Origin: Neckera pumila
Lineage: Eukaryota > Streptophyta > Bryopsida > Hypnales > Neckeraceae
Assembly: GCA_963969595.1 (NCBI GenBank)
Contig: OZ018409.1
Coordinates: 6,648,520 to 6,712,519 of the forward strand
Reading direction: 5' to 3'
DNA length: 64,000 nt
Positions 37,893 to 48,240 of the stretch are shown in pieces. A program made the translations under genes and the position numbers. The notes under the pieces are model-generated. The model saw nothing but the letters and a program-made list of their open reading frames with translations. It had not been told where the DNA came from and made no database searches. Numbering within the stretch: position 1 is the stretch's first letter; every line of letters starts with the position of its first letter.

Positions 37893-38140
37893 GTAGCCTC
37901 CCCAAATTGACACTTTTTGCTATTGTACCTAATTACTATTGTCATTGGAATGGTCATGTTTTCTTGTTGGCAAGTGAAAGGAGGTTTCAATGCACCAAAG
38001 AACATGATATTTGGATATAATATGGAATTTTTTTGAAAGGTCAAAGTATGTTTGAGTAGAGGTTTTTAATATTGTTTTATCTACATAGGTACATATTGAT
38101 TTTAGAAATGTGCACTGAGTAATGATGGCAGTTTTGGATT
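37893..38140 (-). repeat. Dispersed repeat D, copy 2
   Basis: Reverse-strand partner of 28525-28770. The two copies are clearly diverged, with small insertions and deletions. Confidence 0.65.
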
Positions 38141-38147
38141 AGTGGTG

Positions 38148-38190
38148 CATTTGTGTGTGTGTGTGTGTGGTGGTGGTGGTGGGGGGGGAG
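38148..38190 (+). repeat. Microsatellite (GT)n-(GGT)n-G run
   Basis: Alternating GT for about 18 bases, then GGT repeats, then a G8 run. Likely length-variable. Confidence 0.85.
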
Positions 38191-39309
38191 GCCTACTTTA
38201 CTCTTTGGATATTTGAGGACTTCAATCTCAAGAGAGAGAGAAAGAAAGAACTCCAACCCGTTCGTTGGGCTAGTGTAAACTAAAAGTATGTTCATATTAG
38301 ATCCCACCTAGAACTACAAAAAATTAAAGGAGTGACACCAATATTATATTTTAAGATTTAAATTTAAGATTTATTGTACACAAGAGTAAGTTAACACAAG
38401 GAAGTTCAAAGTTGAATTCCTGCGTTAGATTAAGAATACTTCATTTTTGCCAAAAATGATTAATATATAATAGTTGTCAAATTTATTGGTTATACAAGGT
38501 TTGTGACAATCTTATATTTTGATTTAGAAATGAAAAGGGCTATGCAACATTTGGGTGGAATAACATTTAGGTGTACTTACTTTAGTGGTTGTTAATAAAA
38601 AAATGTGTTGGGTATTGATGACTAGAATGAATCCTACTAAAGGTGGACTCCCTTCAAAAAGTGGGAGATGAGTCTGTCACAAATTCTTGATCATATATCA
38701 ATTTATCAACCCAAGGTTTGTGAAATATATGAGCAAAATATTGTTAAGATTGTCACTTTAAAGGACAATGAGAATGAATTTTTTTTAGTTTATTTATTAA
38801 AATTTACTATACAAAATCTATGGAAGTATATAGAATAAATTTAAAAAACTTTGATTATTTAGATTGAAAGATTATAGTATTTTGAAGTTAGAAGATTTTT
38901 TTTTGCAATCCTGCTCAACAAGGTCAATAGACTTTAACTCCTCCCAAAGTGAGATTTTTGCACTATAGACATTGAGGGGGATAGTTGCCTTCAAATATTA
39001 TATTATTAGCCGATGTATCTGCCAAACTTTGTAAATAGAAGCAAAGCTCTACATAATTGTGTATTTTGGCAGAAAAACTTCAAGCATTATAATCTTTGAT
39101 CCAAGCATTGAATTTTATACCTCAAAAAGGGAGATACATGCCAACATCATGCATGAATATATAAGGTTCATTGACTATAGAGCAGATTGCCAACAAACTC
39201 ATGCTTTCACATTCAATAAAGGACAAAGTGCGTGGTTTCTTAAAATCCAAATGGTTTACATAGTCACTAGTCTAAGGAGCAATTACAAACAACTAAAAGA
39301 TTGAAGAAC
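38191..39309. other. AT-rich DNA, no gene
   Basis: Only short non-homologous frames. A diverged stretch at 38810-38960 shares phrases with the region 33200-33400 and may be an old repeat. Confidence 0.4.
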
Positions 39310-39655
39310 ACGGCTTGGGACAACTCAGGGATCTAGAGCACTTACTCATAGAGACTATCAAGTTTATCCACCTGGTTTAAAATTGTGGTCTATCTCCAAA
39401 AGAAGTGAGAGGCACAAAAATTCTAGAAACAATGATGAATAGATTCTTCTTCATTAGAGTTGCATATAAGATATATTTTGTCAATCCACTGTGAAAATCT
39501 CCTTTCCACATGTTGACAACCATTGCTTTCCATTAAAGTTCAAATCAACATAGTTTCTTTAAATATGCATTCATCAGCCCAATTGGATTCAAATTGGAAA
39601 AGGAGGTGGGGTAGGATGAAGTTCCATCCACCATCAACAATATAGGTAGGGGATG
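39310..39655 (-). pseudogene. Second LINE remnant (RT zinc-binding region)
   Basis: Reverse-strand translation gives, across stops and shifts, NGCQHVERRFSQW, then C-NSNEEESIHHC, then ASHFFW. This is the C-x2-C / EES-x-H-x-C / W pattern of the LINE RT zinc-binding domain. It lies directly against the piggyBac-like element at 39664 and is heavily decayed. Confidence 0.6.
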
Positions 39656-39663
39656 CCAATCTC

Positions 39664-40591
39664 TTAACCCCTAAAGACCATGATTGTCCCTTTGAGGGAC
39701 AAATGGGATTTCAGGCAGGTACCTACGAGTTGAATTTCTATCTTGATTTTTTGAAACTTTTTGGGAAGGTAGAAAAACTGATTAGTTTCATGAGAATATA
39801 TATATTTTTTTCAATCAGTGACCGGGAATAAAAGTTATGTCTAAGTAAGCTCAAAACAGGGGAGAGCGGGGTAGCAGAAAATAATTTCATAAATTCGATT
39901 TTTTTTTTAATCTTTTTCTCACAGATTACATTTTTTTCTACATGAAAAGCTTTGATTAATTCCATTTGGATTTGTTATGCAAAAGTTATGAACAATAAAT
40001 CTTTTTTTTCGGGCTATTCTAGCATCTTTTTGAAAAAATAACTTGTAGGATTCATTTCCTAATGCAATTTTTACAATTTTTCAAAAAAAAAAGTTCCCAT
40101 GGTTTTGTTTTCTTGCTAGAAGAATCTCAATTAGGGATTTGTGCATTTTAATTTCATTTTAGAGATATTAATGATTTAGATTTGCCTTCTATCTTGTACC
40201 TACTTCTATTTATCAATTTTTTGAAGTATGGAAATTAAGTTCTTTTGAAAATTTTCTTCCTAGACTCTCAACTTAATTTTCCACCATAAAGTTTTAAATC
40301 TCAAAACTCTGCAGAGCAAAAAATAAAAGTTAAGAAGGTTCAAATTCAAATAGTCTCGGCCTGTAATGTATTGGAAAACTTAATTTTTTCACTTTAAACG
40401 CAAATATCTTGCAATCTTTGCGGTCAAAAATTCTGAAATTTTTTCCATATATTCTTATACTAGTTAGGTGTACAATCCTACGGTTAGATATGCAAAAGAA
40501 AATGTTTCAATTTTTTTTACTTTTTGCTATAAAAATGGCAGTTTTGAATGTTTTTTGGCAAAAAAGAAAGTCTTGGACCTTTAGGGGTTAA
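39664..40591 (-). mobile_element. piggyBac-like element, subfamily A, reverse orientation
   Basis: It runs from TTAACCCCTAAAGACCATGA to TGGACCTTTAGGGGTTAA. It has TTGAGGGACAAATGGGATTT and GCAGGTACCTACGAG near the left end and AAAATGGCAGTTTTGAATG near the right. Non-coding; the short frame at 40409-40591 is shared with sisters. Confidence 0.8.
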
Positions 40592-40616
40592 GGATGGTTC
40601 AACCTTTTGTAGTACT

Positions 40617-40690
40617 CCCTCCATCCCATAATACTAGTTCCTTTTCTTTTTTTTTAATCCTAAATTACTTGTTCCTTTTACTTCAAACCT
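40617..40690 (+). mobile_element. Single Stowaway/mariner-like terminus
   Basis: TACTCCCTCCATCCCATAAT is the typical plant Tc1/mariner-MITE end. I find no matching inverse end within the next 2 kb, so this is probably a truncated copy. Confidence 0.5.
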
Positions 40691-41996
40691 AAATTAAGGG
40701 TTAAATTTATTATTAATTTCTTTAGTTTTTGACATTGACTAATGAAATGAAGTACAATAAGGTAGTTTATTATATAATTCACAAATAAAAAAAAATCTAC
40801 ATATTGAAATTCTTATAGCTATTGAAGCTAATTTGGGTCAAAGACCAAATGACATTGAACTTTTTATTGAATATATTGAATTCTAATCCATTCTTATGCA
40901 AATCTAAATGCAACGGGAGGGCAAAGGTGAGTCTTCCTCCTCTATAAAGCTTATCTTTATTTATGTGTTGCACTTTGTGTCTATTGCAACCTCCTACTTT
41001 TTGATTTTTCCTTGATTGCAATTGATAGCTCATCTACTGGTTTGCCATTAGGAGGTTATATTGCACATTCACTATAGAATGCCAATGCTTTTAGTACTTT
41101 CATTAATAAAAATGGATTAGTATGATGGCAACGATGCTAGTACATGAGCGTAGAGACACGAGCCTATGAACCTTGAACCTAGTTGTAGGTATGTATCTAC
41201 AACCATTTCAAGATGTTTATAACATATGTACCTATAACATATGTATATCATAATATGGAAAAAGTCTATAATGTAGGTATCTATAATATAGACACCTATA
41301 ACCATAGAAGGTATCTATAATATAGACTACTAGGTTCATGGGCTCATAGATTTTGTGCTCATATGCTAGCCAATTTTTTTGGATTTTGAAGACCAATACT
41401 TCCTTTATAATAATTCATTATGATAATTCTGGGTTCAATTTGTTCATTATAATCTTCTTATTGTGCTCTTGAATCTAGGTGCAACTTTCAAATTTAGTTC
41501 ACAATTGAATTGAATATGAAGATCTTATAATTACTTTGAAAATATGGACCAGGGTTATTACTCATTTGGTCTTGAGATCTTTTTCACCTTAGTGAGGATG
41601 AAAGGGCGATAACTGTTAAATCATGCAGCCAAAATTATTGATTGTTAATTTTGTTTTTCATGACCTTGCTAAAATAGGATCTCCAATTCCAAATATAATT
41701 TTAAAATTTTGCAAATTGATCTTTTTTTATTTTTTATTTTATTTTATATATTGAATTACTTTGAATATAATGCTGAAAGATTTCAAAATTGAATTTTAAA
41801 GTTAAGAATTTATTTTGGAAACTTTAATTAGTTATTTGACATCTAATGGTAAATAATAAGTTCATCAAGACCATGTAAATTCTAATCCTAGCCTAGGAAA
41901 ATGTCTTACACAAAAAGAATTTAATTGTATTTGTGTGCAAAGATTATTTCTAGTTGTAGATGGTCAACCACTGAAGAACTTGGAAATTAACCTCTA
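40691..41996. other. AT-rich DNA, no gene
   Basis: Simple repeats of TATCTATAATATAG / ACCTATAACATATG type occur around 41190-41330. No gene is recognised. Confidence 0.4.
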
Positions 41997-42500
41997 AAGG
42001 ACCAAGTGTCCTTTGGGGTGACATTGCATGGTTAGGACAAGTTTCTATAATTTTGATTTTTGGCATCATTTTTCTAAATTTTTATTGAAAATAGAAAAAC
42101 ATATTAGCTTTATGGGAATATGGTTTTTTTAAGAATAATAATTGTTTTTTAAAGGATAAATATCAAATGTCAAATTTTTTCTTGCACTTTGAATTCAATT
42201 CTTTAAATATTAAAAAAAATTATTTCAAAATTTGTAGTTCAAAATTTTTGAATTAAAAGGATTCAAAGCCAAAAATGTAGTCTAGCAAGGTACAATTCTT
42301 TTTCTTTCACTTTAAATGCTTATTTCTTGCACTCTATACGGTCAAAGTTTCTTGAATTTCTCCTAAACATTTTTACAACAATTTTGTGCAAGATCCTCTA
42401 GGTAGATATACAAACTTAAAAAATAAATTGCATTTTGTAATAGGAATGGTAGTTTTGAATGTTTTAAAGGGGAGAGTAAAATTTAATCCTTAGGAGTTAA
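41997..42500 (-). mobile_element. Short piggyBac-like element
   Basis: It runs from TTAACCTCTAAAGGACCAAG to AATCCTTAGGAGTTAA. The left part has GTGTCCTTTGGGGTGACA. The right part has the reverse-type phrase AATGGTAGTTTTGAATG. About 504 bp, apparently internally deleted. Non-coding. Confidence 0.7.
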
Positions 42501-42894
42501 TCTTGAAACGCTATTGAAGATGAATGACTTCAACTACCTAATTCTATAGGATGGAAAAATGCGTTTATTCATCCAATTTTTTGAATGTTGCTTGAGTGCA
42601 TTTTTAGAGAACAATATTGTAAATCTCCTCATCATAATATCATTGATTTTTCTTAAGAAAAAGATCGTCCTTGTAGTCTATCATCGCCATTTCTTGCTAT
42701 TTACTCTTTAAGTGAATTTTAGCCATAAAAATTATAATTGTTGAGTTTGAGTCCAACTGATGAAATGAAACTTATCAAGTGTAGTTTCTTTTTCAAATAG
42801 AAAATCTTGAAAGTTTACAGTAATGTGAACTTTGGACTTATAACAATGGTTTGTTGTTTTGGTGGACATATAACTTATATTTGAAAAATAAATA

Positions 42895-43464
42895 CTCCCT
42901 TTGTTTCTCTAAAAGACTTAGTGTTCGAGAATTTGTGAGGGATTAAAGAATATTAATTAAATTTGTAATTGAGAGTTATTAGATACTATGCTTAAACTAA
43001 TCCAAACCTAATCTTTGTTTTATCTAGAATTAAGGTATTCTAAAAAGGAGAGGAAACTAGTACCAAAGTTTTGAAATTTCAAGTGTTTTGTTATTGTCAC
43101 AAATGGATAGAAAAATGATTGATATGAATTGTGCCAATACAATTGTAAGTAAAGAATAGGTTAGTCTAGTTGTCCAAGTTGTCTTATCTATCAAAAAACC
43201 AAATCTTAATGTTGATACAATTGATGATTCTAGCTTAATGATAGGGACAAATTGCAAACAAAAATTACGAAATCAAATTTGCATTGCTAACATTAGCAAT
43301 TGATGAATATGAAATGCTAAAAAAATATCATCAAACATGCCAAGCAATTCACTTTATTTTAGAGATAAGCGTAGGTTTCTTTTTTACAAAAATCAAATCA
43401 TTGGACAAACATGTTTATTTTTTTAAACAAAAAATAAGTCAAAACATGGGTTTTTCAGACGGAG
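42895..43464. mobile_element. Mariner-like (Stowaway-type) element with TA target duplication
   Basis: The left end is CTCCCTTTGTTTCTCTAAAA and the right end inverts to CTCCGTCTGAAAAACCCATG. TA flanks both sides (42893-42894 and 43465-43466). A second matched motif, GACTTAGTG / GACTTATTT, follows. It is too small to encode a transposase; the frames inside are unrecognised. Confidence 0.65.
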
Positions 43465-45479
43465 TATAAAAATTTTCATTCAAATTTAGCTGCAAAATGG
43501 CAACAAACAGAGTGATGGGCCGTGAGGTTTAATCAGTGGTCAAGGGCCGTCCTTCCAGGGTTAAGGAAAAGGTAGTATGGAAGAATTGCCATGAAATACT
43601 TTTCCTATTTTTTAAGAAAATGACCCCGAATTTGGTTTCCAAGGTGTGCAATTAGTGTAATGGTACAATACGCACAAAATAGGGGCACGACAAGTATAAA
43701 CCGAGCCTCGACATGCTTTAAAGGAAGTCGCGCACAGAGAGCATGGATCCAACTGAATATGGTGGGTAATGATTTCATGCGTCGCTCCGTTTTCAAAATA
43801 AAAATAAAAATGAAATAATTTCATCCCTAGCAACCTACACCCAGCTTTACACAGTACCTTCCTTCCTAACCGTAAAGATACCATATCGACTCCTTCACCA
43901 TTTCAACGACAGTTATTCAAGTCGTGTGCAATTGACTGACCACAGAAAAACGGTCCGGGTATGCGGGCTTAACTTCGGGCGATCAACAGTCTACACCTGA
44001 TGTCTCATACTCGTCAAGTCAATTGTGGAATGGAAATCACCAGCAGATGCACAAGATAGAAATTAGTCTTTCAATAAAAGGAACTCCCAAACAGGCTTAA
44101 ATTGACATGTAGTGTTTGTCAAAATATTTTGAACCCACGAACGTAGCCAGCAATAATGTAATCACATTTTTAAAATTTGCATTCATGTTTGGGCACAAGA
44201 AAAATTTAGAACTGCAGCATACAGCATGCATAACCGGTTGTTGAGTTTTCAACACTCACGTGGCACCGTCCCATTGGGGACCCATCACCATTGCCATTAC
44301 AAGATGCAACTCATAACCTTCTCTCCTCTCAACTTGCTTCCTCCACCCTTGGATCACGGAGATCAAAGGTTGTGATCGAAAAGTGAACAACCGGTTATGT
44401 CCGATAACCTACTCGCCGCTACCGCGGCTCGTCGGTTATCTAATACATAGTGCTTTAAGACTCGTACACAAAAACTTGGCAGGAGAGAAACAATCAACAT
44501 GTAAAAAATGTGCAGGAACCACTGAACTGTACAGTAAATCCGCTTCATAGACCAAGTAAATGAAAATCTGAGAAGATTTCAGCGTACACGAGGACTTGGT
44601 GCTGATCTTGCCGTTAAGGAGGTGAAGGTCACATGCACAAGACGGTACAACCACAGCAACTCAAAACAAAGTGAGATGCAAAAGACGCGATCACACATAA
44701 CAGGGTGCATGCAAAGTACAGACTGCACAAAGCCACAAGGTAAAATAGACAAGCATTGCCGAAACCTCATGTGAGCAGGACTTCCGCAACATATTGTCCA
44801 TGTACATATTAAAACCACTGCATACAAGAGAAGATGCACACGTCAGAAGACTGACACACCCGTCAGAATCACAGAAAATCTGTGAAATGGCGCACAGGAA
44901 GCCTGGCTCACCGAAACGCCATAAGCGAGAAGCTCGCTGACCCTTATTCAGGGAACATGCTTACCAAGCAATTTCCGTCCGGCTTTTGCCCAGGAGAAGC
45001 ATTTGAGAGCCGCAGGCCTGTGTAACAACCACAGCCTTTCTCTCATCAGTCTCTCTATTCAAGTCAAACGTCAGGAAAGAGGAACCAATTTAAATTTCTA
45101 TCTGACTCAGAAAATTCTCTATTACATGATTGTATACACCAGAATCAGCCACTGACCAAGGCATGGAAGGCAGATGCGAGCACGTGGAGTCTACCCCGAG
45201 GGGGTCTCCAAAGCAGCACTTAAGCATCTCCGCTTACGCATCACTCCTGGCTGCAACGATAATTCCCCTCTTCTCCCATCAGCCACACTCAAACACAAAA
45301 CAAACCCCTCAGCTACAACTAGATGTGATTCTTAACTTCTGAAACGCATACCACATCAAACCCCATGAGACTAGGCCATAGAACAACTGTACACACAAGG
45401 AAAATCATTCTCTCAAGATCATACACCATGTCAAACCACCACTCCTATGTCAAGATTGAACACTCAAGGTCAATTAGAA
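43465..45479. other. 3' flank of the HEXIM-like gene; no other gene
   Basis: From ~43500 base composition becomes less AT-rich and remains so to the gene, consistent with unique gene-flanking DNA and a possible long 3' UTR of the minus-strand gene. Several short frames exist; none is recognisable. Confidence 0.4.
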
Positions 45480-46229
45480 TTATGTAGCGCATGAGCCATT
45501 GCCGAGGCTCTCATCAGATACAACTCCAAAATCACAATCGTGGCCGAGGCGCCTTCGCAGATGTGAAAGCTCCTGTGACATAGCCCAAAGGCGCTGCTGG
45601 AGGGACAAATTCTCCTCCTCAAGGTGCTGAATATGTGTCTCCTGATCAGCCGCAACGGCATGCTGTTGTAGCGGCGAATCTGGGTTGTACAACATCTCAA
45701 AGCGCTGAAGGCCATGATCGATTCGCTCTTCGACTTGCTGCACAGAATCCGCTGGACGTCGGCCGCCACAATGCTCATTGTCCGACTCGCCACAGGACGA
45801 GGAGCCGGAGTCTCGTTCGATGTCATCCGACCGAAGACGAATACGTCCGTTCATGGAACCGTAGGCGTTGACTCCGAGCTCATTCGCGACTTTGCAGTCG
45901 CCAAGGCTTTCAGAAGGCCATGGCGTAGGCGAGACGACTGGCGTGTCCAGCGCCGGCGTGGCAGGGGACAATAATGGCGCGTTGATGCCAAGCTTCCCTG
46001 CTCTCATCAGGTAGGAGCTTGTGTTGTAAGGTGCGCAAGGCACTCGGTTCATAATCGTTTTCTTGTTCTTACGCCGAGGTTTGTGTCGCCGTGGCAGAAG
46101 CGAGCGCTTGGCATAAGGTTGAAACCGCGTCGGATTGTGCCACTCCGGGTTAGAGCGCGCCCATGGCCCTTTCTTGCCGTCCACCAGCGACACAACCAAC
46201 CAGTCCCGTTGTTTCGAAGGATATCCCAT
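45480..46229 (-). CDS. HEXIM-like protein (putative 7SK-dependent P-TEFb inhibitor), 249 aa
   Basis: The single uninterrupted frame encodes 249 residues. Residues 47-57 are a basic patch (RRHKPRRKNKK). They are followed by NRVPCAPYNTSSYLM (61-75), which matches the APYNTTQFLM motif that animal HEXIM1/2 insert into the CDK9-cyclin T active site. A proline-rich and then acidic/serine-rich stretch spans 84-155, and a predicted coiled coil covers about 160-228 (HIQHLEEENLSLQQRL, MSQELSHLRRRL). The order basic patch, PYNT, acidic, coiled coil is that of HEXIM, where these bind 7SK RNA, inhibit P-TEFb, and dimerise/bind cyclin T. The conserved N-terminus (RDWLVVSLVDGKKGPWARSN) has no counterpart I know in animals. 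The start at 46229 is the first ATG of the frame; the stop is TAA at 45482-45480. The match is motif-based. Function is inferred, and an unrelated plant coiled-coil protein remains possible. Confidence 0.75.
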   Translation of the reverse strand: MGYPSKQRDWLVVSLVDGKKGPWARSNPEWHNPTRFQPYAKRSLLPRRHKPRRKNKKTIMNRVPCAPYNTSSYLMRAGKLGINAPLLSPATPALDTPVVSPTPWPSESLGDCKVANELGVNAYGSMNGRIRLRSDDIERDSGSSSCGESDNEHCGGRRPADSVQQVEERIDHGLQRFEMLYNPDSPLQQHAVAADQETHIQHLEEENLSLQQRLWAMSQELSHLRRRLGHDCDFGVVSDESLGNGSCAT

Positions 46230-47589
46230 CTACTCTACCAAAGAAGCTTCAACCGTTCTCGAATACCTGCTTCTGTGTACAAGCCGGCAAAAGATAGATG
46301 CAAAGTAAGCAGAAGAACAGAAGCCAGCAGTTATCCAGCTCGATTGCTGCCTCCACCTCTATATTCCCCGAGCAAGAGCCTCGGAGGACGTCGCCAGATC
46401 GACGCTTCACGCCAACCTTCGCACAAAACTAACAACGCCGTACACACTTCAAATTCCAGCAACCGCCGAACAAGACCTCCCCAAACCGCTTCCCAAGTAT
46501 GATCTCCACCAAAAAAAAACGCCGCTCTCAGTTGAAAACAAACACGCCCCGAGACGCAACAACACCAGTTTAGCACAAACCGAAATCGTCCACAAACCGC
46601 TTCGAAAACGAAACGATGCAGAAACCGCAGCCCCTGTGCTCTCCTCCAAATCAGTTTGCTCGAGAGAAAAAAAATAAAATCAAAGAGATGGTTTAAAATC
46701 CTGTCTCCTTCGTCACAAGCCAATTGTGGAATGTTTCTATCCGCACGCTAATGGTGACTAGCTCTTCGCATCGAAAGAGAATGCGACTGACACAGTAGTA
46801 GTTGGTGCAAGCTCGGGGTTAAAAGTGACGAAGACGAGGATCCGGGGAGACGCTCTGAAGAAGCAAGACGACGCCCCTCTGAAATCTACATAATACCTGA
46901 ATTATACGTTTCTATGTTTTAATCGAACCGTATATCTACAATTCTATCCAACTACGATCCTGTCATCTATCACAATCATTGAACCACATATCTATAATTC
47001 TTGGAGCATCTACGATTTAGAAATCTACGATCTCATTATCTGCATCTATGAAACTAAGTCTAGGGCTACGATACTGAAACGCCTAAAGCTTTTCTGGAGA
47101 GGTTGCAGGGATTTCGGAGCTATGGCTGCGGATTACGAATTCCGATGCAGCGGAAGACGACGCTTCAACCATGATGTGATTTTCTAATCGGTCCCAGCGT
47201 TTTATGAAATGGTGATCGTCAAACACATAACTGTGGTTGTTTATGGTCGTTGTTTTTATTTTGTAATGGTCGTTTGCTTCGATTAAGTATTTTCTTTTCT
47301 TTTCTTTTTATGCTTTGGTGCGTCGAGATGATCATCTTCTTCGTCAAAAATTAAAGGTGAAACGTCAAGAAATTGCCACTTTCCGGTCGTCTGTCTGGAA
47401 CCTCAGATCTGTACATTTGGTAGATTGAAAAGCTCTGTGCACTTCAATGTCATAATTTTGGCGTTATGAAACATGCCGTGTTATCGAATATAAAGTTGCT
47501 GTTTGCTTAAAGGAGTTTGAATAATGCGAGGTTCGGATGGAGTACTGTCCGAGTTCTAGGATTTGAGTTCGTAGTTACGAAGAACAGCT
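46230..47589 (-). promoter_or_regulatory. Upstream region and 5' leader of the HEXIM-like gene
   Basis: Positions 46230-46880 are relatively GC-rich and contain several minus-strand ATGs in other frames (for example the frame 46723-46331), so upstream ORFs are possible if the leader is long. Around 46890-47060 are repeated ATCTACGAT / ATCTATAATTC phrases. A 21-codon plus-strand frame starts with ATGGCTGCGGATTACG near 47121; it is not recognised. Confidence 0.35.
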
Positions 47590-48240
47590 ATTAAGACGAT
47601 TGAGAACGTTTTCGCTTCCAAGCAAGCGTTCCAAGCAAAGCTGCAAACGTAGCGTTTTTCAGTAGAATTTAGAGGTTCCAGCTGGGAAGGAACAGGATGC
47701 TGGGAAGGAACAGGCAAAAGACGCAGAATTAATAGCAAAAAAGCGGTCAGAAACTCAAATCTGCAATATTCTACCATTCTTTGTGACAATGTTTGAGAAG
47801 TGTTTCAAGACTCTCTTGTATCTTCCCTTCAATTGGCTAGTTTCTTGGTGTGCAATGGGATCTTTTGCACTGGTGGAGTGTATGAGCGATAGTGAAATTC
47901 GGAATGTTAACTAATTTCCTTGAGAACTCTGTACTAATCACGTTCAAGACCTTTTTGTCATGAGATTTAATACACACGGGTTTGTTTTCTGTGTTTGCTG
48001 AATGATGTCGATTTCCTCAAGCTGTTCGTAATACGGAACGAAGTGCGCACGAGTTGCGGAAAACCTTTTCTGTGTCGCTTTAAGACTGCTTGTCTCAGTT
48101 CATTGGGGTATCTGTCCCTCCTCTTCTTACTGACGATCAATCGGTTTTTTTGCAAACCTACGTTGAAGGCCAAAATCCTGTAGAAAATAATCAGAAGTGG
48201 CTCTGCATCCCAGATTCTAGAGTTCTGTACATATCAATGC
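47590..48240 (+). repeat. Segmental duplication S1, copy A (with empty TTAA site)
   Basis: It matches 62685-64000 in the same orientation: AGAATTTAGAGGTTCCAGCT, TGTTTGAGAAGTGTTTCAAG, GGTGTGCAATGGGATCTTTT, CTGCATCCCAGATTCT. Copy B differs by a 644-base piggyBac-like insertion at the TTAA corresponding to 47967-47970 here. Copy A keeps more CG dinucleotides. The content is not recognised; the frames at 47967-48362 lack homology that I can name. Confidence 0.85.

Noticed and set aside
38077..38307. Frame containing a poly-His run
   Set aside because: The His run is the translated GGT/GT microsatellite, not a protein feature.
45635..46502. Several plus-strand frames opposite the HEXIM-like gene
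   Set aside because: They are antisense shadows of a GC-richer coding exon and have no recognisable motif.
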